Of a stretch of 64,000 nt of DNA, positions 56,801-64,000 are shown in pieces. The first letter of the stretch is position 1; each line of letters opens with the position of its first letter. Location of the stretch: positions 95,183,740 to 95,247,739 of the forward strand of contig OW804095.1 in assembly GCA_942159475.1 (NCBI GenBank). Direction: 5' to 3'. The stretch comes from Sthenelais limicola. Lineage: Eukaryota; Annelida; Polychaeta; Phyllodocida; Sigalionidae. The position numbers and the translations under genes are program-made. The notes under the pieces are model-generated. The model was not told the DNA's origin. It ran no database searches and saw nothing but the letters and a program-made list of their open reading frames with translations.

Positions 56801-59381
56801 CATCTACATCAATGTCGCCATCTGGAGGGACAAACGCAAAGAGAGGGTGCGACTCGATGAGCTGGCCAAGGCTGAGGAGGAGGAGCTGGAGGGAGGAGGC
56901 GGTGGCGGAGGGCGCATGGGGGATGATCCCAAACTTCCAGTGATAGAAGAGAACGGCTACATGGCCTGTAAGGACCGTAGTCCCAGTCCCATGCCCAGGT
57001 CCCGAGGTCCTCAACAAGGCCAACTCCGAGACGGAATGAGCCAAGATGGCAGCCGGTTGCGGACGCTGGAACGAGCAGGGGGCCATTATACCAAAGTGAC
57101 ACAGTCTGATGAAGGGGTTAATTGGTTCATTAAGCTGGGTCTAATTGGTAATTTCACGATTGAATAATATAACACATTTGGTGATAAGAAATGTGCTTAT
57201 TTTACTAGTTTTTAACTTTAAAAATGATATTCATATGACTCCAGGTCAGTCAATACACTCACAGCTTTAATTTTAATATGGGGCTAGTCTCCCCGCCCCC
57301 CAGCCCCACTTCAGGTGTTTGTTTATGAAAGTATGTTTTATATTCCACTTACAGCCTTTGGTATGGGGAGTATGGTCCTCGACGGGTTCCGCCTGGTGCA
57401 GTTTACAGAGATAGATACGTCCATGCAGTGTATTGGTCTACTATTCCTTATTTTCACTGCACTTCGGCTGCTCTTCACATTCGCTCAAACATTCTTTCTG
57501 TTCAAGAACCATCGTGTAAGGTTATATTACTTTGTGGGAATAATAATAATGATAATAGATAAAATCAACTTCCAAGTTGTTTGGTAGTATAAAGCTTCCA
57601 ATCTATATATTAACCAACCCAATAATAATTATGATGTTCTCTCGCCTGAACTCTATCTAGACAGTCAAGTTTTGATTGGGTTACAGTAACTTATACTTTC
57701 AAGTTTCATCTTTTAATTTCTACTGATCATGTATTCCCCCCAAAATACAAGTTGTAATTGTTTATTGTTGGCTCAATCATACCCATCGATTCCAGCCGAG
57801 GAAACAAGGAACTATAGGCATGTTATCAAAAAATACTCTCCCAATTAATACTTTCAGGTGATCATCCATGTAAACAAATTATTCATCCGTTTCTGCCTGC
57901 TGCACTTGGTCGCTACAAATCTGTGTACCTGGGCCATGACAATTATAATGGAGGGTTCTAATACTTATGTGCACCACCAATATGACCGAATTGCTGCCGA
58001 GGTAGAAGAAACTGAAGCCGAATTCATGGAAAATACCACTGCCACTGGTTTCACAGGTCTGTCTGATAAATACACACATCATGAGCATTATAATCCCATT
58101 AGGACGCCTACTCCCGGGCCAGGGAAGCCATTAGGCGTCCAAACACTGACATACCATTCTTATCCGATCTGGGAGGCTTTGAGCCTAGACTGTATTAAAG
58201 TGTGTGTAGTGACTCTAAATGATTAGATTTACAAGTATTATTTGTTACTGCTTTCCACACCAATCATATCATTGGAATATTAGGTTATATAATCAAGACA
58301 GCATCGCCGGACACTTCCTAAATTTACCACTCAGAATCTTTTATCTGTCGCATCCATTCGCAGTAATCCTACATTTATAACCCTCTCTTTAGATACGCCA
58401 TTCACGTCAAGGCCACTGAATTGGTTGCTGGAGGACATGCCACCATTGGATTGCTATCAGAAGAGGACGCTTGCAACCGATGCCTCCCCATACCTCTTCC
58501 CGATGGTAGCCGAGTATAGCCTCTTGGCTGTTGCTATTCTTTGCAGAATGTACTACAACGTGGGTCGTACTGTAATTGCTCGGGAGGATATCGTTGAAAT
58601 GAAGGAAGTGACTGAGGAGAAGCCTAAAGGCACCTTGGAATGCCACAAAGCCAACAGTGGCCTCTTCATTGGACTTTTCCTCTTCACGCTCGTTTGTATA
58701 ACCATGCTCTTCTTCCTGCTGTTCGAGGCTGGCGTTAACCCCATCACACGAACCATCACTGCCCTCGTTTATTTCGGTAGTGATATAACAGTTAATGTCC
58801 TCAGTTTGATTGCGCTCGCTCCAGCGTTTGCTCAAATGAGAAAACTCCATTTCTCAGGCTACAGCTCAGAGGGCTTCAATGAAATCCTGACGTGTCTGTC
58901 AATTGCTGGCTTCTACATTCTTCTCGGGATGATGACAATCCCGGCACTGATGTCCATTTGTGACGGGGGTATGAAGGCCCTGCTCTCAGAACTTCAGGCG
59001 ATATCTACTATTCTATCAATCATACAGGCCACCGTGCAGGTGGTCTTCATATTTGATGGACTGCGCAGGCGCTCGGCGACTCGCACACACTTCCGGTCCA
59101 AACCGGGTCGCTCGCTTGTCACCTTCATTCTTATATGCAATGTCGCCATGTGGGTCATTAACACGTTTGAGTTGAAGGAGGCGATGACTGCCCCTCTCTT
59201 CACAAACTTTTATGGGAACTTTGCTTGGATATTTATCATTCATGTTGGGCTACCACTAACTATATTCTTCAGATTCCACTCAACTGTTTGTCTATCAGAT
59301 ATTTGGGTCAATGCTTACAAGAGACCAGTTCTTTTCTCTACCAGAGCCATCTCTCCCGATAAAAAGAGCGAGTATTTCTAA
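44072..59381 (+). CDS. OTOP: OTOP gene B: complete otopetrin-family proton channel, 862 residues
   Basis: Exons 44072-44802, 56255-56375, 56760-57147, 57355-57515, 57858-58056 and 58393-59381 join in one frame: 2589 bases, 862 codons plus TAA. The start ATG has A at -3 and G at +4, and the in-frame TAG at 44042-44044 excludes an earlier start. Residues 1-243 form a hydrophilic, probably disordered cytosolic tail with a Glu/Asp run at about residues 28-60 and Pro/Ser/His-rich sequence after it. Twelve hydrophobic segments follow, distributed as in gene A. Family signatures are FIRFCLLHLVATNLCTW in segment 5, KPGRSLVTF, WVINTFE and FFRFHSTVCLSDIW. Predicted role is inward H+ conduction at the plasma membrane or a vesicle membrane; some otopetrins act in sour taste, otolith formation and pH control around biominerals. 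Gene B has a far longer tail than typical vertebrate OTOPs, and its first intron is full of transposons. Confidence 0.95.
45943..46260. mobile_element. TAA-flanked MITE, Harbinger-like ends
   Basis: The left end TACCCCTTTCACACTACAC and right end GTGTAGTCTGAAACGGGTA are inverted repeats with three differences in 19. They are flanked by TAA on both sides (45940-45942 and 46261-46263). A 3-base TAA duplication fits PIF/Harbinger-type elements. The 318-base body is non-coding and holds AAGCGCTTT-like internal inversions. Confidence 0.7.
46913..46958. mobile_element. Miniature TTAA element, 38-base body
   Basis: TTAA, then AGGTAA, an AT-rich spacer, GAACGCTGGCATTTACCT and TTAA. The ends match the 555-base element at 47.66-48.21 kb, so this looks like an extreme internal-deletion derivative that kept one full terminus. 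Confidence 0.7.
47050..47209 (+). mobile_element. MITE-like repeat, family 'CAGTCTAG', copy 4
   Basis: Starts ACAGTCTAGACTCAGACTTG, carries GAGAGTCCCTCCAAACTGAG, TCTCGCTCCAAACCGCAAAA and CCCATTAGGACGCCTCCAGG, and ends AGCCCAGACTGT. Its ends are inverted relative to each other. Confidence 0.7.
47653..48215. mobile_element. TTAA-flanked fold-back MITE, 555-base body
   Basis: The element 47657-48211 starts AGGTAAATGCCAGCG and ends CGCTGGCATTTACTT, with TTAA on each side. Inside, sequence around AGGGACGACTGAAGTTTACT (about 47.83 kb) is the imperfect inverse of GTAAATTTCAATGGTCCCT (about 48.07 kb), so most of the unit can fold back. This fits a piggyBac- or Kolobok-type non-autonomous element. 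No transposase. Confidence 0.75.
48483..48718 (+). mobile_element. MITE-like repeat, family 'CAGTCTAG', copy 5
   Basis: The longest copy: CAGTATAGGCCC at the left, an internally duplicated GAGAGTCCC, a duplicated CATTATA segment, then CCAATCACTGACATA and GAGGCTAGACTGTA at the right. Confidence 0.7.
52587..52833. repeat. Minisatellite (7-base CGCCTCT units) with inverted ends, left copy
   Basis: Bounded by ACGGAAGCCCATCGCTGCCA on the left and CTTCCGTTTCCC on the right. Between them is an irregular array of CGCCTCT, CACCTCT and CGTGTCT units. ACGGAAG/CTTCCGT forms short inverted ends. The reverse-complement copy lies at 53.9-54.05 kb. Confidence 0.85.
52884..53195. repeat. GA-rich array (GAGAGGGAGGG units)
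   Basis: Tandem GAGAGGGAGGGG-type units, followed at 53.21-53.31 kb by CCCTCCCC-rich sequence that is roughly complementary. The long low-complexity frames over both strands are not genes. Confidence 0.9.
53897..54051. repeat. Minisatellite with inverted ends, right copy (inverted)
   Basis: The reverse complement of the 52.59-52.83 kb unit: GGCGAGA/GGTGAGA units ending GATGGCAGCGATGGGCTTCC then GT. The shared flank GGAATCTCCACTATG matches the other copy's TAGTAGATCC side imperfectly. It abuts the reverse-transcriptase remnant directly. Confidence 0.85.
54052..54448 (+). pseudogene. Non-LTR retrotransposon reverse-transcriptase fragment, 5' piece
   Basis: Conceptual pieces in shifting frames match the N-terminal part of a LINE reverse transcriptase: DVRKLVEGLDCNKSSGF, GVFPSV, ARKLTDLRP and STNQHGFRKGMGVDKAW. 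The last is the conserved QHGFRKG block before catalytic motif A. Stops and frameshifts show it is dead. The domain order fits a CR1/Jockey-like element, though the clade is not certain. It is interrupted downstream by the TIR element. Confidence 0.8.
54451..55651. mobile_element. 1.2-kb TA-flanked TIR element inserted in the LINE
   Basis: The left end CACTGTCCCGCGCAACGTAT continues for about 32 bases and the right end is its inverse with three differences. TA lies on both sides (54449-54450 and 55652-55653). TA duplications fit Tc1/mariner-like integration. The interior has no intact transposase; it contains a tRNA-like sequence and TACGAAAA/TTTTCGTA motifs. The insertion separates two parts of the same reverse transcriptase. 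Confidence 0.78.
54700..54773 (-). tRNA. tRNA-like sequence, probably a pseudogene (GUA anticodon position)
   Basis: The minus strand reads TGATCCAGTGGTGTAATGGT, then TAGAGCAC, with a good A box. An anticodon stem has four of five pairs around the loop TTGTAAA, giving GTA (Tyr) in the anticodon position. The acceptor stem pairs in its outer five positions. The T arm is poor: GATCAAACCC in place of GGTTCAAACCC, with a mismatched stem. Seven T follow at 54697-54691, a Pol III terminator. Animal tRNA-Tyr genes normally carry an intron and this has none. It is more likely a tRNA-derived remnant inside the TIR element than a working gene. Confidence 0.4.
55660..55845 (+). pseudogene. Non-LTR retrotransposon reverse-transcriptase fragment, 3' piece
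   Basis: The frame includes LLDISKDLDNINIDLLLLKL and MYGIRGTKLELVRS, which match reverse-transcriptase motif A (xxDxSKAFDTINxxxLxxKL) and the following YGIRG block. It continues the 54.05-54.45 kb fragment after the inserted TIR element. The motif downstream (YADD) is not found, so the element is truncated as well as interrupted. Confidence 0.78.
56185..56204. repeat. Poly-C tract
   Basis: About 20 C in a row, roughly 50 bases before the acceptor of gene B exon 2. It may act as part of the polypyrimidine region but is also a sequencing hazard. Confidence 0.9.
56255..56375 (+). CDS. OTOP: OTOP gene B, exon 2 (segment 1)
   Basis: Acceptor ATATCATTTCAG, donor TTTGCT|GTACGT, 121 bases, phase 2 in and 0 out. 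It encodes LSVLYAIFFASLGVVFPL, the first membrane helix. A second AG two bases downstream would break the frame, so the first AG is chosen. Confidence 0.9.
56760..57147 (+). CDS. OTOP: OTOP gene B, exon 3 (segment 2 and long cytosolic loop)
   Basis: Acceptor TTTATTCAG, donor AATTG|GTAATT, 388 bases, phase 0 in and 1 out. It encodes helix HVYVTLASIVFIIYINVAIW, then a loop with EEEELEGGGGGGGR and a Pro/Ser/Arg-rich part, ending EGVNWFIKLGLIG. The loop is 26 residues longer than in gene A and shares only its end. Confidence 0.92.
57355..57515 (+). CDS. OTOP: OTOP gene B, exon 4 (segments 3 and 4)
   Basis: Acceptor TTCCACTTACAG, donor CATCGT|GTAAGG, 161 bases, phase 1 in and 0 out. It encodes FGMGSMVLDGFRLVQ and FTFAQTFFLFKNHR, in register with the gene A exon at 21741-21901. 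Confidence 0.94.
57858..58056 (+). CDS. OTOP: OTOP gene B, exon 5 (segment 5)
   Basis: Acceptor ATACTTTCAG, donor TTCACAG|GTCTGT, 199 bases, phase 0 in and 1 out. It encodes VIIHVNKLFIRFCLLHLVAT and WAMTIIMEGSN, then an acidic loop. Confidence 0.93.
58087..58194 (+). mobile_element. MITE-like repeat, family 'CAGTCTAG', truncated copy 6
   Basis: Carries ATAATCCCATTAGGACGCCT, GGCGTCCAAACACTGACATA and the right end GAGCCTAGACTGTA; the left half is missing. It starts about 30 bases after the donor of gene B exon 5 and makes up about a third of that short intron. Confidence 0.7.
58393..59381 (+). CDS. OTOP: OTOP gene B, terminal exon (segments 6-12)
   Basis: Acceptor CCCTCTCTTTAG, 989 bases, entry phase 1, ending at TAA. 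It starts DTPFTSRPLNWLLEDMPPLD. It covers segments 6 to 12 in one exon where gene A uses two; the gene A-specific splice point falls within CRMYYNVGRT here. The C-terminal tail after the last segment is short and polar. Confidence 0.95.
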
Positions 59382-60095
59382 ATGCTAAGTGCATGGGAAT
59401 GAAAGGGATTTCCTATGAACATGTACATGTACTGTGTGGGAAATACATGTATTGCGTCCGTTGCGTGCTTCTTCCATCGTAATAACAACGACCGACATGT
59501 TATACGGACTGATGAAAATGAAAATGTTGTTTAAAATATCACTATATAGATTCTTTCTAGGTTATTTAGATCTGCAAGGCAGCATAACTTTGGACCTCAG
59601 TCTTATTATTAGTTGTTAGTCTAGTCGGCTCCCGAAATCTTGACACCTACAGATACCTTATTTTTATGATACTTTTTTTTATCATGCTTAATAATACATT
59701 TGAAATTGAACTCAAGATAGTCAGTGTGTAGGTCTGTGTGCACTTTCGTGATGGTCTTTAATATGTGCACCTGATTCTAGAGCACTAAAAAGAGTCTTGC
59801 ACAGAGAATAGGTAAAGGTTACACAATATGATAGCATACGTATATTAGATATCCTTAGAAATATTGTTTGAACTCAATACATATTAAAACCATATTGTAT
59901 ACATGTAGTCTATGACTGAAGAAGTGGGTATTTCCAAGCAAAATTAGTATTTTCTAATAGCTTATGCAAGTGTGATGTGTGTTTTATACATTATTTATGA
60001 AATCCATATGTATGTTATTTTGCAAATGTACAAAGGCATTTTAATAGTTAGTTGAATATGAATAGGAAAATGAATAAAATATATTTTAAACAAGC
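59382..60095 (+). other. Probable 3' untranslated region of OTOP gene B
   Basis: AT-rich non-coding sequence from the stop codon to just after the AATAAA at 60073. No competing signal of similar quality is closer to the stop. Confidence 0.6.
60073..60078 (+). promoter_or_regulatory. Candidate polyadenylation signal (OTOP gene B)
   Basis: AATAAA 0.7 kb after the stop, followed by CACAGTTTTTACGTTCTC, which supplies a cleavage-type CA and a T-rich downstream element. Confidence 0.6.
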
Positions 60096-61289
60096 ACAGT
60101 TTTTACGTTCTCTATAATATGAACACTAATTGTATTTGTATAATTCTTTTATATTATGGACCCTTTTTGTTGTAATCAAATGTTGCATCATATCCGAAGT
60201 TAATTTAATTCTACAAACCGCTAATAACAAATCCCATAACGTACCACCTGTTTCTTTCGTATCCAACTGATGCTAAGTAAGTCTTCCTCCGCTAAAAGAA
60301 GAGGAATGGGGGTTGACCCATGACCCTTCTCTGACGACAAAATGGCAGTTCAATAATTTACAACGTGAAAAGGTGTTTTCCGGGTCCCCTGGTGTCCCAC
60401 ACGTTTTTGAAATTATGTGCGCCAAAAGGCCCCCGCCTAATGCCAAGGCAGTAAGAAAAGAATACAAGAAAACAGAAAAATGTCATTGTTGCCATGGTAT
60501 AAATCGAATCAAACGCAGCACGTTTCAGGATTTTTCAAAGTTATGTAACACTCCAGGATATCTTGAATCCTACTCAATTTCAGCCCAAAAAAATTCGGGA
60601 CTTTTTAATTCGATTTTATTTGACTTTACACATCTCAAAATGTCCACTTCCATGGCTCCACTGATTATGAAGCATTGTTGTCTCGGGTGGGAATGTCCCT
60701 GTATGTTACTGTTCAAGAAAATATAAATATTTCAGCAACAAGATTATTTTCATCAAAACTGTTGTCAGTGCGCTTGTACTCTACCAGAGGGCAACTGAGT
60801 GCTAGCTAGCATTTCTAACAGAGTGTGTGGACTGAGGAGCTTGCAGGACGCGGGCGAGTATAGCTGCAAAAGTTGGTGGATCACTAGAACTATTGATTTT
60901 CTCAATCCCCTTACACGATGGACCTTAATTTACTTCTCTAATTAAGTTAAGTCGGTGCTTAGAAGAGATATAAACGGAACCTTCGAGGACTATCGATTGG
61001 CCTCTGCGGCACCCTATAGTTATGAGAGTATCTATTGATTGGAGGTATTGGAGGATGGACTCATAGTTCTATCATTACTTACCAATTCCAAAACAATTAG
61101 AAAAGCAGAAATATCGTTTGTTAGTTCTATCGATGGTAGTTATTATGGTAGTTCTAGCGAAAATTAAACACCAATGACACCATTGGCTGGTGTATCATAC
61201 ATGTATTGCACAACTTTTATGTGATGAAATGTTTAAAGATGGTGTAAAAAACTTATGTAATGAGAGCGAGAGTGTCAATCTGAATCCCA
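60096..61289. other. Region downstream of OTOP gene B, no gene supported
   Basis: Contains a 137-residue open frame (60313-60726) with no recognisable motif, domain or upstream regulatory context. No RNA gene or clear repeat seen. Confidence 0.5.
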
Positions 61290-62075
61290 AATTCAATTGG
61301 CAGTTTTCAAACTAAAGGTGCGTGAGCTGGCAATTAAACCATGTAGCCAAAAAGCCAGGGAAAGAAAAATAAAGAGTGAGACTCAAAGACAAAGAGTAAC
61401 GTTAGTAATGTTGGATTCTAAAAGAAGGCCAAACGTACAAGAAGTCAAAGAACGTTTAATTATACATCAGGAACTTATAGAAAGCGAAATTAAAAAGGCT
61501 GAAAGTGCTTTAATCAGATCGGAAGATCGAAATGGGTAACGGATGGTGAGAAACCATCTCAATACTTCTGTAAATTAAAAAGTATAGAGCAGAAAAAAGA
61601 TAATTAGTCTGTTAAATGTTAATGGTACGTTAACGAGTAATTCTAAAGAAATATTAAAGGAAGGAGGCGATTTTTATTCCCAGCTATATGCTATAAGCAC
61701 ACGGTAGATGAGGCAGCTGCCAGAGAATTTGTCTCCCAAGCACATTCGGTGCAGCTGGAACAAAGTGATAATAGATTCCTATGTGGAGAAATCACTGAGG
61801 ATGAGGTCGAAAAAAATATTAAAGTGCTCAAAAAATAATTAATCACCAGGATGCGGCTTACGGTGGAATTTTATCAACAATTCTAGAATTCTACAAGAAA
61901 TGGCTATGCTGGAGTAGTGCCTAGTACAAGGCGAAATGACAGAAAATCAAAAGAGATCGAGGCCTTATTTAGTTATTAGTGCCAAACCTAAAAAGGGTAA
62001 CAGCCCAGCTTATATCTTAACTCTACTCAATGTGGATTATAGGGTTATTTCTAGTAAGACACTATATATAGCTGC
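61290..62075 (+). pseudogene. L1/Tx1-type LINE fragment
   Basis: Successive pieces in shifting frames match the linker between endonuclease and reverse transcriptase of L1/Tx1-like elements: VFKLKVRELAIKPCSQKARE, ALIRSEDR, then GEKPSQYFCKLKS, EITEDEVEKNIKVLKK and LTLLNVDYRVISSK. Stops and frameshifts separate them. No endonuclease or catalytic YADD motif is present, so it is a short dead fragment. It is a different lineage from the LINE at 54-56 kb. Confidence 0.8.
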
Positions 62076-64000
62076 TCATTTTTCCTTGTTCTTTTAAGTG
62101 TCTGTAAGTAAAAATATTTACGATTTTCAGCCATTTCTCTAATAATAGCGGTGAAGATAGGTTTTGCTGAAATTCATAGTGTTCGTACCACTTCTCTGAA
62201 GAAGTATTTTTCTATATTATCATTATTATATCACCATTATATTTCGGTGCTATTAAAGGCTGTTTCTTACATTGCTTTCCCCATCTTTATATCACGATGA
62301 GTTAAATAATTTTATCTGGAATCACACGTGCGATCTGGCAATTCCGGAAGACGTCATGTCAATTGTGACGTCAGGGTTTAACGTATGAGACACTAGAATT
62401 CTCGCTTACTTCATGCAACGGCACGAGCCATAGGCAAAGCAAGTTCGACTTGTTCACGGCTGAAGGTAAATCAACGATATTAACAAAGATGGTGGAGGTT
62501 GGACCATCTTTGATATTAAACAGATTTCTTTTGATGTTTTGTACAATGTATAGCATCATGATATAACAAGAGAATATAACTCGCATTAGATCTGGGGATG
62601 TGTATCTTACGGTCATGCATTTTTACTGTGTTGAGAATTCTCAACAGAGTAAAAAGGCTTGACCATAAGATACATATTCCCAGAGTACGTTACATTCTCT
62701 CTTAGTACACAATTTTCTAGGTGTTTAACAACACGATAAAGCACCTCTCTGAATTATCACACAACATCACAACACGATACATGTACGTTTCTTGGAAACC
62801 ACTACACAATGCAAAAGTTTGAAACAACTTAGTCTCTTGATCGCTTGGGTGACAATTACTAAGTTGCCCTATATACCAAGAACTTTTAAGACGCTGCCAT
62901 TTAATAATTGATCATTATCAAAATTATTTGTTATTGATTGAAAAACAGTAAGGAATGTCCTTATGTTTCCTTGCTTAGCAGCTGACAAAGAAAGTTTTAA
63001 GGGAAGGAGTTCCACAAAATGCTTGTTATACTCATTCCCTTGAGGTTACTTACCAACTACTTAGCAAGGAACAGTAGCTTAGGAAGGAAGGTTCTTAGAA
63101 AGGATATGTTATGAACATGTCTTGCCGTTTAGATAAAACGTTTGAAATGCTGTTATGTCGTAACCACAGCCGACAATTAGTACATGGAAAGTTATATCTT
63201 TCCATCGTTCTGCTTTTCCCCTTATCAAATATTGACTGTTAATTAAACATTTGGCAAGATAGGAACAGATCGTGTCTGACGGTCTTTATATTTGTAGTAT
63301 GACAATCATCCCCCTTCCTTTATCTCTAGATGCACCTTTTCATGCTATCAGTCAACCATTCTCTTATTATATCGGTATATCCTTAGAATACGTACATTAG
63401 GTGCAAACAAACAAATTAAAAACAGTGTACATTATCACATGTATGTTGATGTTGATCTATTCCTCTAGAGAATAGAATGGAAGAGGGTGGAATTTGAAGG
63501 ACTGTGTAAAATCCTGGCTTAAACTGCGTTGATTCATTTCTCGCTCAACTGCTAACCCTAAATATTTATCGCAGAATGACACACATTTCTTCAACTGTGT
63601 GTAATCGAGACGGAGAGAGGGAACGAATTGAACATATCCTAAAAACCTTTTCTTGAGATACCGTGGAACATATATGTTCCAAGCTAAATATACTTTTTGG
63701 ATGTTGCAGCAACTTTGAGATCGGCTTTGACATTCCTTACGACATTGTGTCCAAACAACAGCAGATTCTCCCCATACATACTGCCGAAGGACGACACGTG
63801 GGAGTAACTAAATTAGATCTAATTTGCCCTCTCGTCTAGGATGTTATGTAACGTTATTCAATCATTAAACTTTGCTCGTGGTCTTCGATGCAGAATGGGA
63901 TTAACTTGATACAATTTGACTGTACCTCAAGCTAGGTCGGTCGCCAGTTAGATAACTGTGACAGGTGTCTTAAATATTGGCAGTGATATGACGATAATAT
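62076..64000. other. Right edge of the window, mostly non-coding
   Basis: Holds the 62.6-kb palindrome and a smaller hairpin (AAAGATGGT/ACCATCTTT, about 62.49 kb). At 63709-63805 a candidate exon follows GGATGTTGCAG, with an open frame NFEIGFDIPYDIVSKQQQIL; nothing else supports a gene, so it is only a possibility. Confidence 0.4.
62591..62684. repeat. 94-base imperfect palindrome without a loop
   Basis: Two 47-base arms with six mismatches meet at the exact palindrome GTTGAGAATTCTCAAC. The arm begins TCTGGGGATGTGTATCTTAC. No flanking duplication recognised. Could be an inverted duplication or a small fold-back element. Confidence 0.88.

Noticed and set aside
60313..60726. 137-residue open frame downstream of OTOP gene B, with a few Cys and His
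   Set aside because: No recognisable spacing of a zinc finger or other domain, no supporting neighbour or repeat; consistent with a chance frame.

Overview
This is animal nuclear DNA. It is AT-rich, carries long introns with GT-AG borders, and has little coding sequence in dense repeats. The best-supported content is two tandem, same-strand (+) genes of the otopetrin (OTOP) proton-channel family. The organism is probably a non-vertebrate animal, perhaps marine, given two tandem OTOP paralogs and many short TTAA- and TA-flanked elements. I cannot name the species.

Gene A (11267-29196) has six visible coding exons carrying all 12 expected membrane segments and the stop. Its N-terminal exon is not in view: the first visible exon opens in codon phase 2, and I found no matching exon in the 11.3 kb upstream. 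Gene B (44072-59381) appears complete. Six exons join in frame into an 862-residue protein with a 243-residue acidic, disordered N-terminal tail, separated from the membrane domain by an 11.5-kb intron. Five intron positions and phases are shared by both genes, so they arose by duplication. Gene A has one additional intron, which gene B lacks.

Layout. 1-11.3 kb: non-coding, with one MITE copy and a poly-C tract. 11.3-29.2 kb: gene A, whose introns hold an intron-containing tRNA-Ile(UAU) gene on the minus strand, several hairpin elements, a tRNA-headed SINE-like unit and a TTAA-flanked MITE. 29.2-44.1 kb: intergenic repeats, including a possible 6.2-kb element with hAT-like ends enclosing a 2-kb purine/pyrimidine tract and a near-perfect fold-back. 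44.1-59.4 kb: gene B, whose first intron is a nest of transposons, including a LINE reverse-transcriptase remnant split by a 1.2-kb TIR element. 59.4-64 kb: the gene B 3' end, a dead L1/Tx1-type LINE and a 94-bp palindrome.

The most unusual signal is a pair of long fold-back sequences, at 23.04 kb and 36.08 kb. Their outer arms differ, but their centre (TCGGCTSCGCCTCA) is almost the same.
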